Below are positions 1 through 9,960 of a stretch of DNA of 64,000 nucleotides, one piece after another. Numbering within the stretch: position 1 is the first letter of the stretch; each line of letters opens with the position of its first letter. The translations under genes were made by a program, and so were the position numbers. The notes below the pieces were generated by a model. The model made no database searches, was not told the origin of the DNA, and saw only the letters and a list, made by a program, of their open reading frames with translations. Origin of the DNA: Piscicola geometra (lineage: Eukaryota; Annelida; Clitellata; Hirudinida; Piscicolidae); NCBI GenBank assembly GCA_943735955.1, contig OX030960.1:5614535-5678534 (forward strand), written 5' to 3'.

Positions 1-115
1 TTTCCTTTCTGTACAACCTTTCCAAACTCAGGTGATTATAATTTTATTTTGTATTTATTTTAAATTTTAGTACTTATATATTTAGACATTTAAAAAATTA
101 TTAAATTTTTTTGCA

Positions 116-1512
116 GACACAACTATAAGGGTGAGCCAGTTGCCTTTATGGCTTATCTGAGAGCCAACAATGTGGTTCCAGGGATATTTCTTCGCTACAT
201 TGGCAACCGCCTGCACCTCATGTTTCACATGGCAGGCGTTGCCATCCAGCACAAAGAGTTGCTACGCGGATTCCTCACCATGTATATATTATGATTAATG
301 CTATAATTTTCATCAACCTATATATTTCAACTATTTATTTTAATTTTTTTCTTAACAGTTGCAACCGAAAAAGCGATGTGACCAAGGCACTGTGGGAAGG
401 ACTCAACGAACCAAGGACAATGGTGCAACTGCAGGCCCTTGGTTTGGTTGGGAAAGTTCTCACTGGGCCTTGGATGACCTTTGTTTATGGAAACTCACAA
501 CCTCTCCAGTCTTGAGATGGTAATAATGTAATTAATTTGTTTCATATCACATCTATACATAATATTATATATATATTTATTTCAATCCTTAAAATCAATA
601 CAGGGGCCATCATTCAAGATTGCTGTAAAAAATATTTCAGAGCTGAAAAAGAATCCAGAAGAAATAATGAAGATAAAGGAAAACAGCCGTTGGAAAAAGA
701 TGAAGTATACAAGGCTCTGGTAACCTTCAACAGTCAAGAGTAATTTATTGCCAGGGATAGTAAGCTCCATCATGGAGGCCACAGGACAGGTGATGGAGAG
801 GCAGATGGGTAGGTACCTTGAAGGAGACCTGTCCTGTCCCTCTGCTGAGATGTTGATGGACACTCGCTCATCTCCAGTACATAATATCCACGCAGGTATC
901 AACTTCGTTCACTTGCTGTATTATTTTCTGTTATAACTTAATTTTATTTTTTTAATGAATTTATAATTAACATTTTAGTGTCCTATTCATTATCCTATCT
1001 AAACCATTCATGCAGAGAGGGCCTTGGGTATGGTAGACTATTTTATAAGAAGATCTCCATATGTAACAATGGGTTTTATAGAGGGTAAGGTAAGGGCTAA
1101 ACTAAATGGTAAGTTAGAGTGGTTGGACCAGAAAAGTCAAGAAGAACAAGAGTCGCTAATTAGTTATGCAATGAAGACAGTCACCAAGATGAGAAAGGTC
1201 AGAAGGGTAAAAGAAGCAACGGTTGACGTGAACATCTTGGAGAGAAGAAGGATAGGCGTGAAGAGGACAGAAGATAAAGATAGAAAGAAGACAGAGAAAA
1301 TGGTTTCAACGCTCATGAACAATGATGGATCAACTAATGATCCATTATTTGATGGTCAAAGCAGAACAGAAAAGTTGTTTTTAAGAAGAATATTGAGGGG
1401 AGAGTCCTTAGTTGGTGAATTAATAATACAAAAGTGGGAGAATGATAAAGAAACAGAGTACTTCGGCAGAATACAAGACAGGGAGAGAGGAAAAAGGACG
1501 TCTTTACTATAA
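116..1512 (+). pseudogene. Copy 1 of a tandemly duplicated, unnamed repetitive gene family (broken)
   Basis: I do not know a name for this family. An acceptor at about 115 opens an exon (116-281) reading HNYKGEPVAFMAYLRA. A second exon from 358 reads CNRKSDVTKALWEGLNEPR, and a third (from about 604) reads GPSFKIAVKNISELKKN. The last part (1011-1512) reads ERALGMVDYFIRR and is Lys/Arg-rich. Exon 2 lacks 2 bases relative to the neighbouring copy, which shifts the frame just before LEM, and exon 3 has an in-frame TAA near 720, so the copy looks dead. From memory (not searched), the ERAL.MVDY block and the downstream KLEWL block resemble a high-copy, probably transposon-associated family in cnidarians, molluscs and fish. 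The 5' end lies outside the window or in unseen exons. Confidence 0.5.
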
Positions 1513-1521
1513 GCTGTAAAG

Positions 1522-2498
1522 ACTCAACGAACCAAGAAGAATGGTTCAACTGCAGACCCTTGGTTTGGTTGCAAAGCTATCAATCGGCCTTGGATGACCC
1601 TGGATTACGGAAATCATCACAACCTCTCTTATCTTGAGATGGTAAGGATTAGACTAATTTTTTTCATTTATTTTTTCTTTATTTTTTTAAATCCGTAAAT
1701 TCAATAATACAGACACCAGCATTCCAGTACGCTAAGAAGAAGAAAATTGTAGAAAATGAGAAATATCTAGAAAATATGGCAATGAAACGGTATGGTCCAG
1801 AAAGCGCCAATACTTATAATAATAATTTAAATGTATTGCCGAATATAGTAATGGAGGGAACAGGGCATTTGATGGAGCAACGGATAGGTTGATACCTTGT
1901 AGGAGAGATGATCATGGACGCTCAATATGCTCCACTACATTCATGCAAGCATAAACGAATTGCAGTCAATTCACTCCTTAACCGATTCACTCACAAATTA
2001 AAGGGTACCTTGGAGTGGTTGAAGGAAAAGTCGAAAGAACAAGAGTCGTTCATCAACTTTGGAATAAAGAACGCTGCCAAGATGAGAAAAATTAAAAATA
2101 TTAAAGAAGAAAAGTTGACGTTGAAATTTTGAGGAGGAGAAAAATAGCAATTTAAAAGATAGAAAAAAGGAATAAAAGATGATTTTAAGGCTTGTGAACA
2201 ATAATGGGTCAGCTGATGATCCATTATTTGCTAGTATGAATAATACGGGAAGAAGTTTTCATTAAAAAAATGTTTTACGGTTTACGGAGAGCCATTGGAT
2301 AGTGAGTTGATAACACATGAATGGTTAATAGAGGAGAATAAAGAAGTCAAGTACTTTGGCAGAATTCAGGAAAGAAAGACAAGAAAATTCATCATCGCCT
2401 ACTGGACAACAAATAAAGAAGATGCATTGGACTTCAACGTTGTAGCAGCCAGCTTCATCACAGAAATTATTAATAGGGAGATTTCATTTGATGTTTGA
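1522..2498 (+). pseudogene. Copy 2 of the same repetitive family (5'-truncated, broken)
   Basis: The copy starts abruptly inside the exon corresponding to LNEPR of copy 1 (here LNEPRRMVQLQTLGLVAKL) and follows the first copy with almost no spacer. It repeats the same blocks in order: an exon ending YLEM with a gtaagg donor, then VLPNIVMEGTGHLMEQRIG (copy 1 has LLPGIVSSIMEATGQVMER), then KGTLEWLKEKSKEQESF, and a C-terminal part (2295-2498) reading KYFGRIQERKTRKF followed by YWTTNKEDALDF. That last part extends past the point where copy 1 is truncated. Stops at about 1890, 2130 and 2263 interrupt it. The arrangement implies an unequal tandem duplication followed by decay of both copies. Confidence 0.5.
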
Positions 2499-3073
2499 AA
2501 GAACGTACTTACAGCATTAAGTTGACAAATGTTTTATTTTACTGCTAATATTATTGACTGGTAGATCTGGTTCTTTTCGAACCTGTGTCGTTGTTTGATC
2601 GTTGGCGACTAAACTGACTCCTTCCATCTTGTCACTATAATTACGACTTTGGTGCATATTATGATCCAACTAAAACATTGGTCGTTAAGGACTTTCCATT
2701 CATTGATTGTTCATTTTAGCACATAACAAACACTTATTGTTTCACTTTTCATAATAAAAAACTAACGTTTTTATTTCTATTTTTATTTTTAAATCACTAA
2801 ATGAAACGTCTATTCACAATGGGGTTTGTAGTTAGTTCGAAAGTTTGAGAAAGATATTTATTTTGTAAACTGATTCTATTATATACTGGGAGCGAGCGCT
2901 AACCATAGGGGTACACGAACAAAATGAACCTTGGACAAAATATCCCTTCAAGTCCATTGGTCCATTTTGTATCTACTTTATAACCATGTCTTTTTCGACA
3001 TTTAAATCGTTTATGCTTGAAAAATTGATTTCATTTGTATTTTATAATTAAATTTATATTATATATCATTTAA

Positions 3074-3176
3074 AGGGGCCATCCATAAAAGACATCTACA
3101 ACTTTTTTTACTCCCCCTTTCCCCCTTGTCCACTTTTGACTTAACCCCCCTCCCCCCTAGTTGTGGACGTCCAAAA
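3074..3176. mobile_element. MITE-like remnant with a GGGGCCATCC end
   Basis: The segment begins GGGGCCATCCATAAAAGAC just after TTTAAA, runs through C-rich tracts (CTCCCCC, CCCCCCTCCCCCC), and ends near TTGTGGACGTCC. From memory, short DNA elements with ends of the type GGGGCCGTCCATAAA and internal C-runs are common in invertebrate genomes. The far terminus is degenerate and no target duplication is clear. Confidence 0.35.
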
Positions 3177-3526
3177 CATATAATTTACCGAACTTAAATC
3201 AATGAATATTTTTGGGAAATTTACAACAATATGTGTTTACAAATTCCAATTATTTTCAGAAAAAATTCTTAATGAAATAATAACTGTTCAAAATCATTTT
3301 TAGCAAATCAGTGTAATAAAAATGTAATAAAAAAATTATCCACAATCGTTCAATCGACAGAAAATTCTAATTTTTAAGAATTTTGATTTGAGATTTTAAT
3401 GTTTTTGACAAATCAAACTTTAACAACATATTAAAATAATATTCAAGCGTATTGGACTTATCGTTTATTATTTGATTATTGGACCTATCGTTTCTAAATT
3501 TAACCTATTTGTCAAAGATTGTTTGG

Positions 3527-3652
3527 GTATTATAAATAAAGTACTTATAAATATTTTTTCCAATTAAATATGTTAAACTTAAAAGAAATGCTGTGGAAAC
3601 AGGTAACATATTTCTTTAGAAAAAATATTTATAAGTACTTTATTTATAATAC
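3527..3652. repeat. Perfect 33-bp inverted repeat with 60-bp loop
   Basis: Arm 3527-3559 (starts GTATTATAAATAAAG) is the exact reverse complement of 3620-3652, separated by 60 bases. The arms are AT-rich but contain the non-trivial block AAAGTACTTATAAA. It could be a fold-back element, a small MITE or a hairpin RNA source. No target duplication was identified. Confidence 0.85.
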
Positions 3653-5176
3653 TTCAAATTAACTTAAGTAGTTTTCAATTAGTTGCCTTCATACATAGCA
3701 ATAAAACGATCATTTGTAACTAAGCAGTTCGGGGCAAGATGACATGCTTTTCATCTTGACTCGTTTTTCAGAATTTTCAAAAGTAGATATGATTATGACA
3801 CTGAAGCTTTTGTGCTGGCTTATTATTAGTTAGTTTTTATAAATTAAGAAATTACCGCCAAGAATTAATGCTGTAAATTATAGATAATTACGGATGTTTA
3901 GATTTCATCCTATTTTCATGATATTACAATTTATTTTACTTTGATATTTGATATTTTCAAAATGTAAGAACATTGTTATGATTGGTTTAACCATGTGAAA
4001 TATTAAGAAGATTAAAATTTTAGAATTTTTTTAGTGTTGTAGTGAAAACTTAGGGTTGTAGAAAAATGAAATTATTTTTACATATATTTATTTTAAAAAG
4101 TAAATGTTGATATATTTAAAAATAAATGAATGCTCTAACAGTTCAGGAAAACAAAGTTTTTTATATTTAAAAATTAAATAACCAAACGACATAAATCGTT
4201 AACCAGGTCTTCTTGCCCTGGTCTCCCCTAACTGAATAAATAATTTAATTTGTCTGCACACTCTGATGCGCATGCTATTTTCATCACAGAAAACTAGAAA
4301 CATTAACTTTCTAAAAAGAATGGTAAGCAATAATTTAGAATAACTCTAAATGATAATTATCATACTTATAAGCCCTTTCAACTCTTCTTCTAAGATCGAT
4401 AGATCTGATCCCTTCCAATTTTAACTTCTGCATATTAGAGAAGCATCCTTTTTAAAAAAGCTCAAAAGATTTTGAATGAATGATTAATATTATTATAAAA
4501 GATGCGCCGAATTTTTGATTTAGTGTCGAATTTTTCAAATTTATTAGATTCGTATGCTGTCGAATTGTTGCGTCCGATCGACAACGACTGGTGTATTTCT
4601 TAGAAATCTTATCGACGTGTTCGTTCCAGAGAAGTTCACACGCATAACCCTCCTTAAAAGATGTGACGTTTGATGCTTGTGAAGCTCTTAGGTTTTCTTG
4701 AGTGTATATTTTTTGGAAGTTTTACAAATGAACTGACTGAATTTGTTTCCCAATGTTAGATTGCTTCAGAATTTTTTTTAGAATGTTTGTATCTTCAATT
4801 GTGGCAATTTTACGATACAGTAGGCTGTCGTCTGCTCAGTACATTTTTTTCTATTTTTTCATTTCGTCAATATATCAATAAAGCCGATTTAATTTTATTT
4901 TGATAGAAAGTTGTAATGAAAGTTATTAGGTGATTTAGAGCTCTAAACATGAAAGTACAAGAACAAGTGCGACAACAGTACTTTATGTGCTGAATTTTGT
5001 TAACATTAGTTTAGATAAATGCAAGAAAACTAAATTGAACTACTTCAGTAAACTCTGAAGCCTTCATAAATAAATGCAGCCAAGATTGATAGAAAAGTCT
5101 CATAAGAAGTTAAATTTAATCTTATATAAAACTCTATTATGCAAAGTTTACTTGAGTTTCTCGGAAATTAGTTGCC

Positions 5177-6376
5177 TTATAAAAGCTCAATGAAGAAGTC
5201 TTTGAGATACTTTTTGAATTTATCCATCGACGAATCGCCTGCAAACACCAAATGATAAAGGAGGGAAGCGACGAGAGAGCCGATAAGGGGACCAACCAAG
5301 TATATCTGCATAAAAAAATTAATATATTTTAATATTAGAAGAAATTAGATATTACAAAAATAGAGAAAAAATGTATTAAACCCAAAGGTATGGATAATGG
5401 TGGATGAAGCCAGAAGCAATATGCGTGCCAATGGCAGCTGCAGGGTTCATGCAACCTCCCGTGAAAGGGCCCTAGAGGGGAAGTGGGAACGAGTTTGGTG
5501 ATCAATGATTTTTATTTGAATCTTAAGCGACTTTTAAAAATATTTTTGAATATAAACTATGGATGCAATCAGGTCTTTTGATTACTTGAGAAGATAATTT
5601 TATGCATTATGTGAACGGGTAGCTGAGTCGGCAACGACTCTCGGCTTGACCAATAATAAAAGGTCCTAGGCTCAAGTGCAACCAATGCCCTAGTAACCCA
5701 AAGACGCAAATGAAAACATGCAGCCTAAGTGGCCTAGAAGCCCGTTTGGGTTATACGCCACTATAATAATCCTCGGCATTGTTATAATTCAATTCTAAAA
5801 GAAAATTATAATTTATTACAATTAACTAACGGCCCACAGTAGATTAAGAGTGCAACAAAGTCCAATACTAAGAGCTGCTGAGCCTCCAGGATGAGGCTTT
5901 GTAGAGTCGGCAGTTGCCATGATCACGAAAATGAGCAAAAATGTGATGATGGCTTCAATAATGAAGCCCTGATACCACGTTACTCCGTCTCCAAGCGTCA
6001 CTGCTCCGGCGTGGTCGTTGAAACCAGGTGGAGAAACGAACTTGATCACATGGGCAGCTGCAGTGGCACCGAATGTTTGAGAAAATGAGCGAAAAACGAA
6101 GCTTAGTATTCCGATTTTGTGAGTGATTAAGAATGCGAAAGACACAGACGGGTTGACGTGGTTTCCACCGGTAAGATCACCGCCCCAGATGACTGTGGCT
6201 ACCGAGAGACCGACAGCGAAAGGGATTTGAATGGAACTTCTTGGAGATTTGTCGTCTGGGTCGTAACTGGATGCACCCACCTCCAGCAGAACCATCATGA
6301 ATGTCCCGAGGAACTCGTACAAAACAGCTTTCAAAAACTTGAAACTTCTTATATCTGAAGCGCTTTTAGAAGGCAT
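5177..6376 (-). CDS. Aquaporin-like channel, copy A (3 exons, 254 aa)
   Basis: Six-transmembrane MIP-family channel, expected to pass water or small solutes through a membrane. Exons are 5831-6376, 5382-5471 and 5177-5305, all phase 0, with donors gttagt and gtttaa and acceptors ctag and tgcag. Start ATG at 6374-6376. The first half-helix motif is GGNHVNPS (Asn75-Pro-Ser), the second is GGCMNPAAA (Asn191-Pro-Ala). The residue after the second NPA, normally the selectivity-filter Arg, is Ala194. By alignment with the AQP1 pattern, the usual filter His is Leu and the usual Cys is Gly, so the filter should be wide and uncharged. A tRNA-derived SINE sits in the first intron. The paralogue lies directly upstream in the same orientation. 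The exact aquaporin subfamily is not determined. Confidence 0.9.
5613..5795 (+). mobile_element. tRNA-derived SINE in aquaporin A intron 1
   Basis: The head reads GGGTAGCTGAGTCGGC, a good A-box, and about 40 bases later GGCTCAAGTGC, a degenerate B-box. The body contains AAGCCCGTTTGGGTTATAC then GCCACTATAATAATCC. The same body block recurs at 14440-14520. The paralogous aquaporin B intron (7853-8013) is about 200 bases shorter and lacks it, so the insertion followed the gene duplication. Confidence 0.7.
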
Positions 6377-7514
6377 TTTTTGATAATAATTTTCAAATGT
6401 TAGTTCTATCTCGCGAGGCGGAAAATATCGCTTTAATATGAGGTCTATTGTGCCCAGGCACTTTATAGCTTCGGGCTCATTGATGTGTTCTTTTTACATC
6501 TCATTAACCCATATCAGTTTGCGAAAGAATTGATTACACTTATTCGTGTCAATTAGATGGAAGCGAAAGAACTTTTTGAGCTGAAGTTCCATGATTGAAC
6601 GCATTTTAAACTTTCGATTAATCGACTATGACCGGTATAAGGATCGGTTGATTAATTAATTAATTGATCTATTCATTCTTTATTCTATTTAATTTTTTTC
6701 GCTTTTATTCTCAAGTTTCAAATTAAAATATTATTTTTTTCTTAATATCTATCTCTTACGGATTTTAAAACGCAAATGATAACTAATTGGAAATGAAGCA
6801 TATCTATAAAAAAATTAAATCCTACACTGAACCTCAAACAATAGAAAGACGTTTAAATATTCATTTTTCTTACTTCAACTCAAGCTTTATCTTGAAGATA
6901 GAATGAAAAAAAGCTTTTTCAAGCTCTAAAGTTTCAAGCGGGGCTTGCAGGTGTGAAATCAGTGCTTTAAAATACAACAAAACTTTATAAGCAAAATGTT
7001 TGAAGAAAAATAGGGTGTCAATCATGTCATGACGTCATTTGTAATGAAGAAAGGGTGGAGCTTCATGCAGGATCCCAATTTACTCCACCATAGTCTATAA
7101 ATGATAAACGCCTCATTATATATGAAAAATAGTCTATAATGGATATTGAAGATACATGTAAGTCATCAAAGGCAGCCTTATTTTGCCCAAAACAAAAATC
7201 TAAATCTAAAAAATGTAAAGCAGTAATAATTTATAATTCAAATGCAGAAATAATAAGAAAAGAGTGACGTTGAGCCGGGAATGTCTCTGACGTTTTAATT
7301 GTGCTAACAATTGCCAATAAAACTTCAACCTGTTATAATTTGTTTAAAAATAAAATTATAAAATTCTTTAAGCTAATATATAAACTATTATTATACAACT
7401 ACCCTTGGTTAAATGTCATTGTAATGGGAAAAAATGAAATTAGTAGTTCACTAACCAATTAATTTTAACTTTTATAAAAAATATAAATGAAAATCTTTTT
7501 CGCCTTCTTTTAAT
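6377..7514. other. Intergenic region between the two aquaporins
   Basis: No exon is seen. It should contain the promoter of aquaporin A and the 3' flank of aquaporin B. One notable site is the palindrome ATGACGTCAT at about 7029-7038. Confidence 0.45.
7030..7037. promoter_or_regulatory. CRE-like palindrome TGACGTCA
   Basis: A full-length TGACGTCA lies about 650 bases upstream of the aquaporin A start codon. This matches the CREB/ATF consensus. An 8-base match can occur by chance, and there is no functional evidence. Confidence 0.25.
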
Positions 7515-8559
7515 TTAAAAATGGCAACACTTGTTCAATAGATTATAACAAAGAGCTTGTGTACGTAGTATGAGCTCAAGAAAGATCTTGAGATACTTTT
7601 TGAATTTATCCATCGACGAATCGCCTGCAAACACCAAATGATAAAGGAGGGAAGCGACGAGAGAGCCGGTAAGGGGACCAACCATGTATATCTGCATCAA
7701 ATAAAAATAATATTTTAATTTTTTAAATTAACTGAAAAATACTTTTAAAATTATAACTTAACCCAAAAGTATGGATAATGGTGGATGAAGCCAGAAGCAA
7801 TATGCGTGCCAATGGCAGCGGCAGGGTTCATGCAACCTCCCGTGAAAGGGCCCTAGAGGGAAAGTGGGAACGAGTTTGGTGATGAAGCATGCTTGATTCA
7901 ATTTTTAGTGGCTTCTATAAGAATAAAGTCAAAATAAATCAATGATTTTCACGGTAGATTTTAACAAATAATTTTCAAAACTACGCGAAAATAAATAAGA
8001 ATAAATAACTTACGGCCCATAGCAGATTGAGGGTAACACAGAGTCCCATGCTGAGAGCTGCTGAGCCTCCAGGATGAGGCTTTGTAGAGTCGGCAGTCGC
8101 CATGATGACGAAAATGAGCAAAAATGTGATGATGGCTTCAATGATGAAGCCCTGATACCACGTTACTCCGTCTCCAAGCGTCACCACGCCTACATTGTCG
8201 TTGAAGCCAGGTGGAGAAACGAACTTGATCACATGGGCAGCTGCAGTGGCACCACAAATTTGAAATGGTAAACGCGAAATGAAGCTCACGAGTCCGATTT
8301 TTTGGCTGACGAGAAAGGCGAACGAGACAGACGGATTGATGTGGTTCCCCCCTGTATGCGCACCACCCCAGACTGCGGTTGCTACAGCCAGACCAGAAGC
8401 AAAGGGCGTTTTGATGGAGCTCCTGGGAGATTTGTCGTCTGGGTCGTTAGTTTTTGAGCCAGCAGAGAATAGCACTAGTATGAATGTACCAATGAATTCG
8501 TACAAAAGAACTTTCAAAAACTTAAAACTTTTAATGCCCAAAAAGCTTTTGGAAATCAT
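7515..8559 (-). CDS. Aquaporin-like channel, copy B (3 exons, 270 aa)
   Basis: Tandem paralogue of the aquaporin ending at 5177. Exons are 8014-8559, 7763-7852 and 7515-7691, all phase 0, with donors gtaagt and gttaag and the same intron positions as copy A. Start ATG at 8557-8559. Motifs are HINPS in the first half and GGCMNPAAA in the second, so it too has Ala in place of the filter Arg. Most of the C-terminal part, including YHLVFAGDSSMDKFKKYLK, is identical to copy A. The last 20 residues diverge (ends CCHF) and are longer, because the stop used by copy A is absent. Near-identity over the second half suggests recent duplication or gene conversion. Likely a plasma-membrane channel; substrate unknown. 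Confidence 0.9.
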
Positions 8560-9960
8560 TTTATGGTAAAGGTTTCAAGGAATACTTTAAGTAATTTATC
8601 AAAATGTCAACTCTTATATATATAATATAAAACTCAATAGAACTATTAAGCTATTGAGCTAAAGCAATAATGTGTTACATATTAGGTTATGTTTTTGATA
8701 AAACACTTCAAGGTAATTATAGTTACATATTAGTTACATATTAAGTTAGGTTTTTAATAATAAAACTCAAATTTATTTATATTTAACTATAATTACATTG
8801 GAGTTCTGCAGTTAAAAATAAGTTTATATTATAATAACGGCAATTTAATTACTTTCAATAAAAAGGCAAGATATATTTTATGTTTTTTCATATTAGCTCA
8901 GTTACTTCAAAAACTCAAGTGGTTTTCGAATAATTTGATATATTGATAATTTATAAATTGATTAAATAACTAGTTTTTGATTAACTATTTTGGAAAAACA
9001 TTTTGTATTTCCAATGGGAAAAAAGTTATTATTTAAAATGTTAAACTTAGTTTATAAACTAAAATAATACTAGATGCGTTTCCAAGTTTCCCAGCGTTTT
9101 GGTCTATTTTTTTCTAACGCAGGTTTCTGAAGCTTAAAAACACAACTTGTTTAGTAACATCCGACTATTTTCTTCAAATCATACAAGTTCATTCGAGTTA
9201 TTCACGTAATGCAACTTATTTCTTGCAAGTGTCTGAACGTAAAAATTTATGCTGAAAGAATAAATGAAACAATTTTTAAAGGTATTTTTTCATTTTCTTA
9301 CTAAAAAGTACTATTATATAAAAATATTTTAGCAAAAATACAGAGTTACTAAATAAAAACATTAGTTATATTATTGCGCATTAAATAAAAATTTAAGTGT
9401 ATTAATATTCTTTTAGAATCCAATGCTATTTTAAAGAAATTGAGAATGCTTTCGGGATTGATGCTTTGTGTTTTTTTCTCAGATTTGCCAGTCCACCAGT
9501 GTTTCAAAACAGGTTTCTTTGAGATCATTTTGAGTTCAGAAACCATATGCCTGGTGAGTGATTAAAATATGATGAATAAGAGAATATTTAAGATTTTTAA
9601 GTATGAAGAGAAAAATTTAATTTGAAATAGATGCATACTAAATATATGATCCAATTGAATCCAATTCACCAGGTCAACCCTTGTTTAGTAGAGAAGCTTG
9701 AGATAAATAAATGGTTGCTGTTCCAATGCATCAATTGCAGCACTCTCACACACGCCTCCTTACAAGACAGCAATAATCCTACTGTAGTCATCAATTCATC
9801 CCTCATTGTTGGTTCTCTGCATAATTAAGATACTTTTTAAACCAAAATAATGTATTTATAAATTTTAAAATATATTACTGATACTTTTTATTTCATGAAA
9901 TCATTCTACTATTTTTGGTGTTAACATTTTTATGTAAAACTTAATTTTCACCATTTTCAG
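8560..9960. other. AT-rich intergenic region
   Basis: No supported exon. This region contains the aquaporin B upstream region. It may also contain the unseen first exon of the AKT1S1-like gene, but no start exon could be identified with confidence. Confidence 0.4.

Larger units (their letters stand above)
2499..5176. other. Intergenic AT-rich region
   Basis: No coding exon is recognised here. It holds a short DNA-transposon-like sequence (3074-3176), a perfect long inverted repeat (3527-3652), and the likely 3' untranslated region of the minus-strand aquaporin that ends at 5177. Confidence 0.5.
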
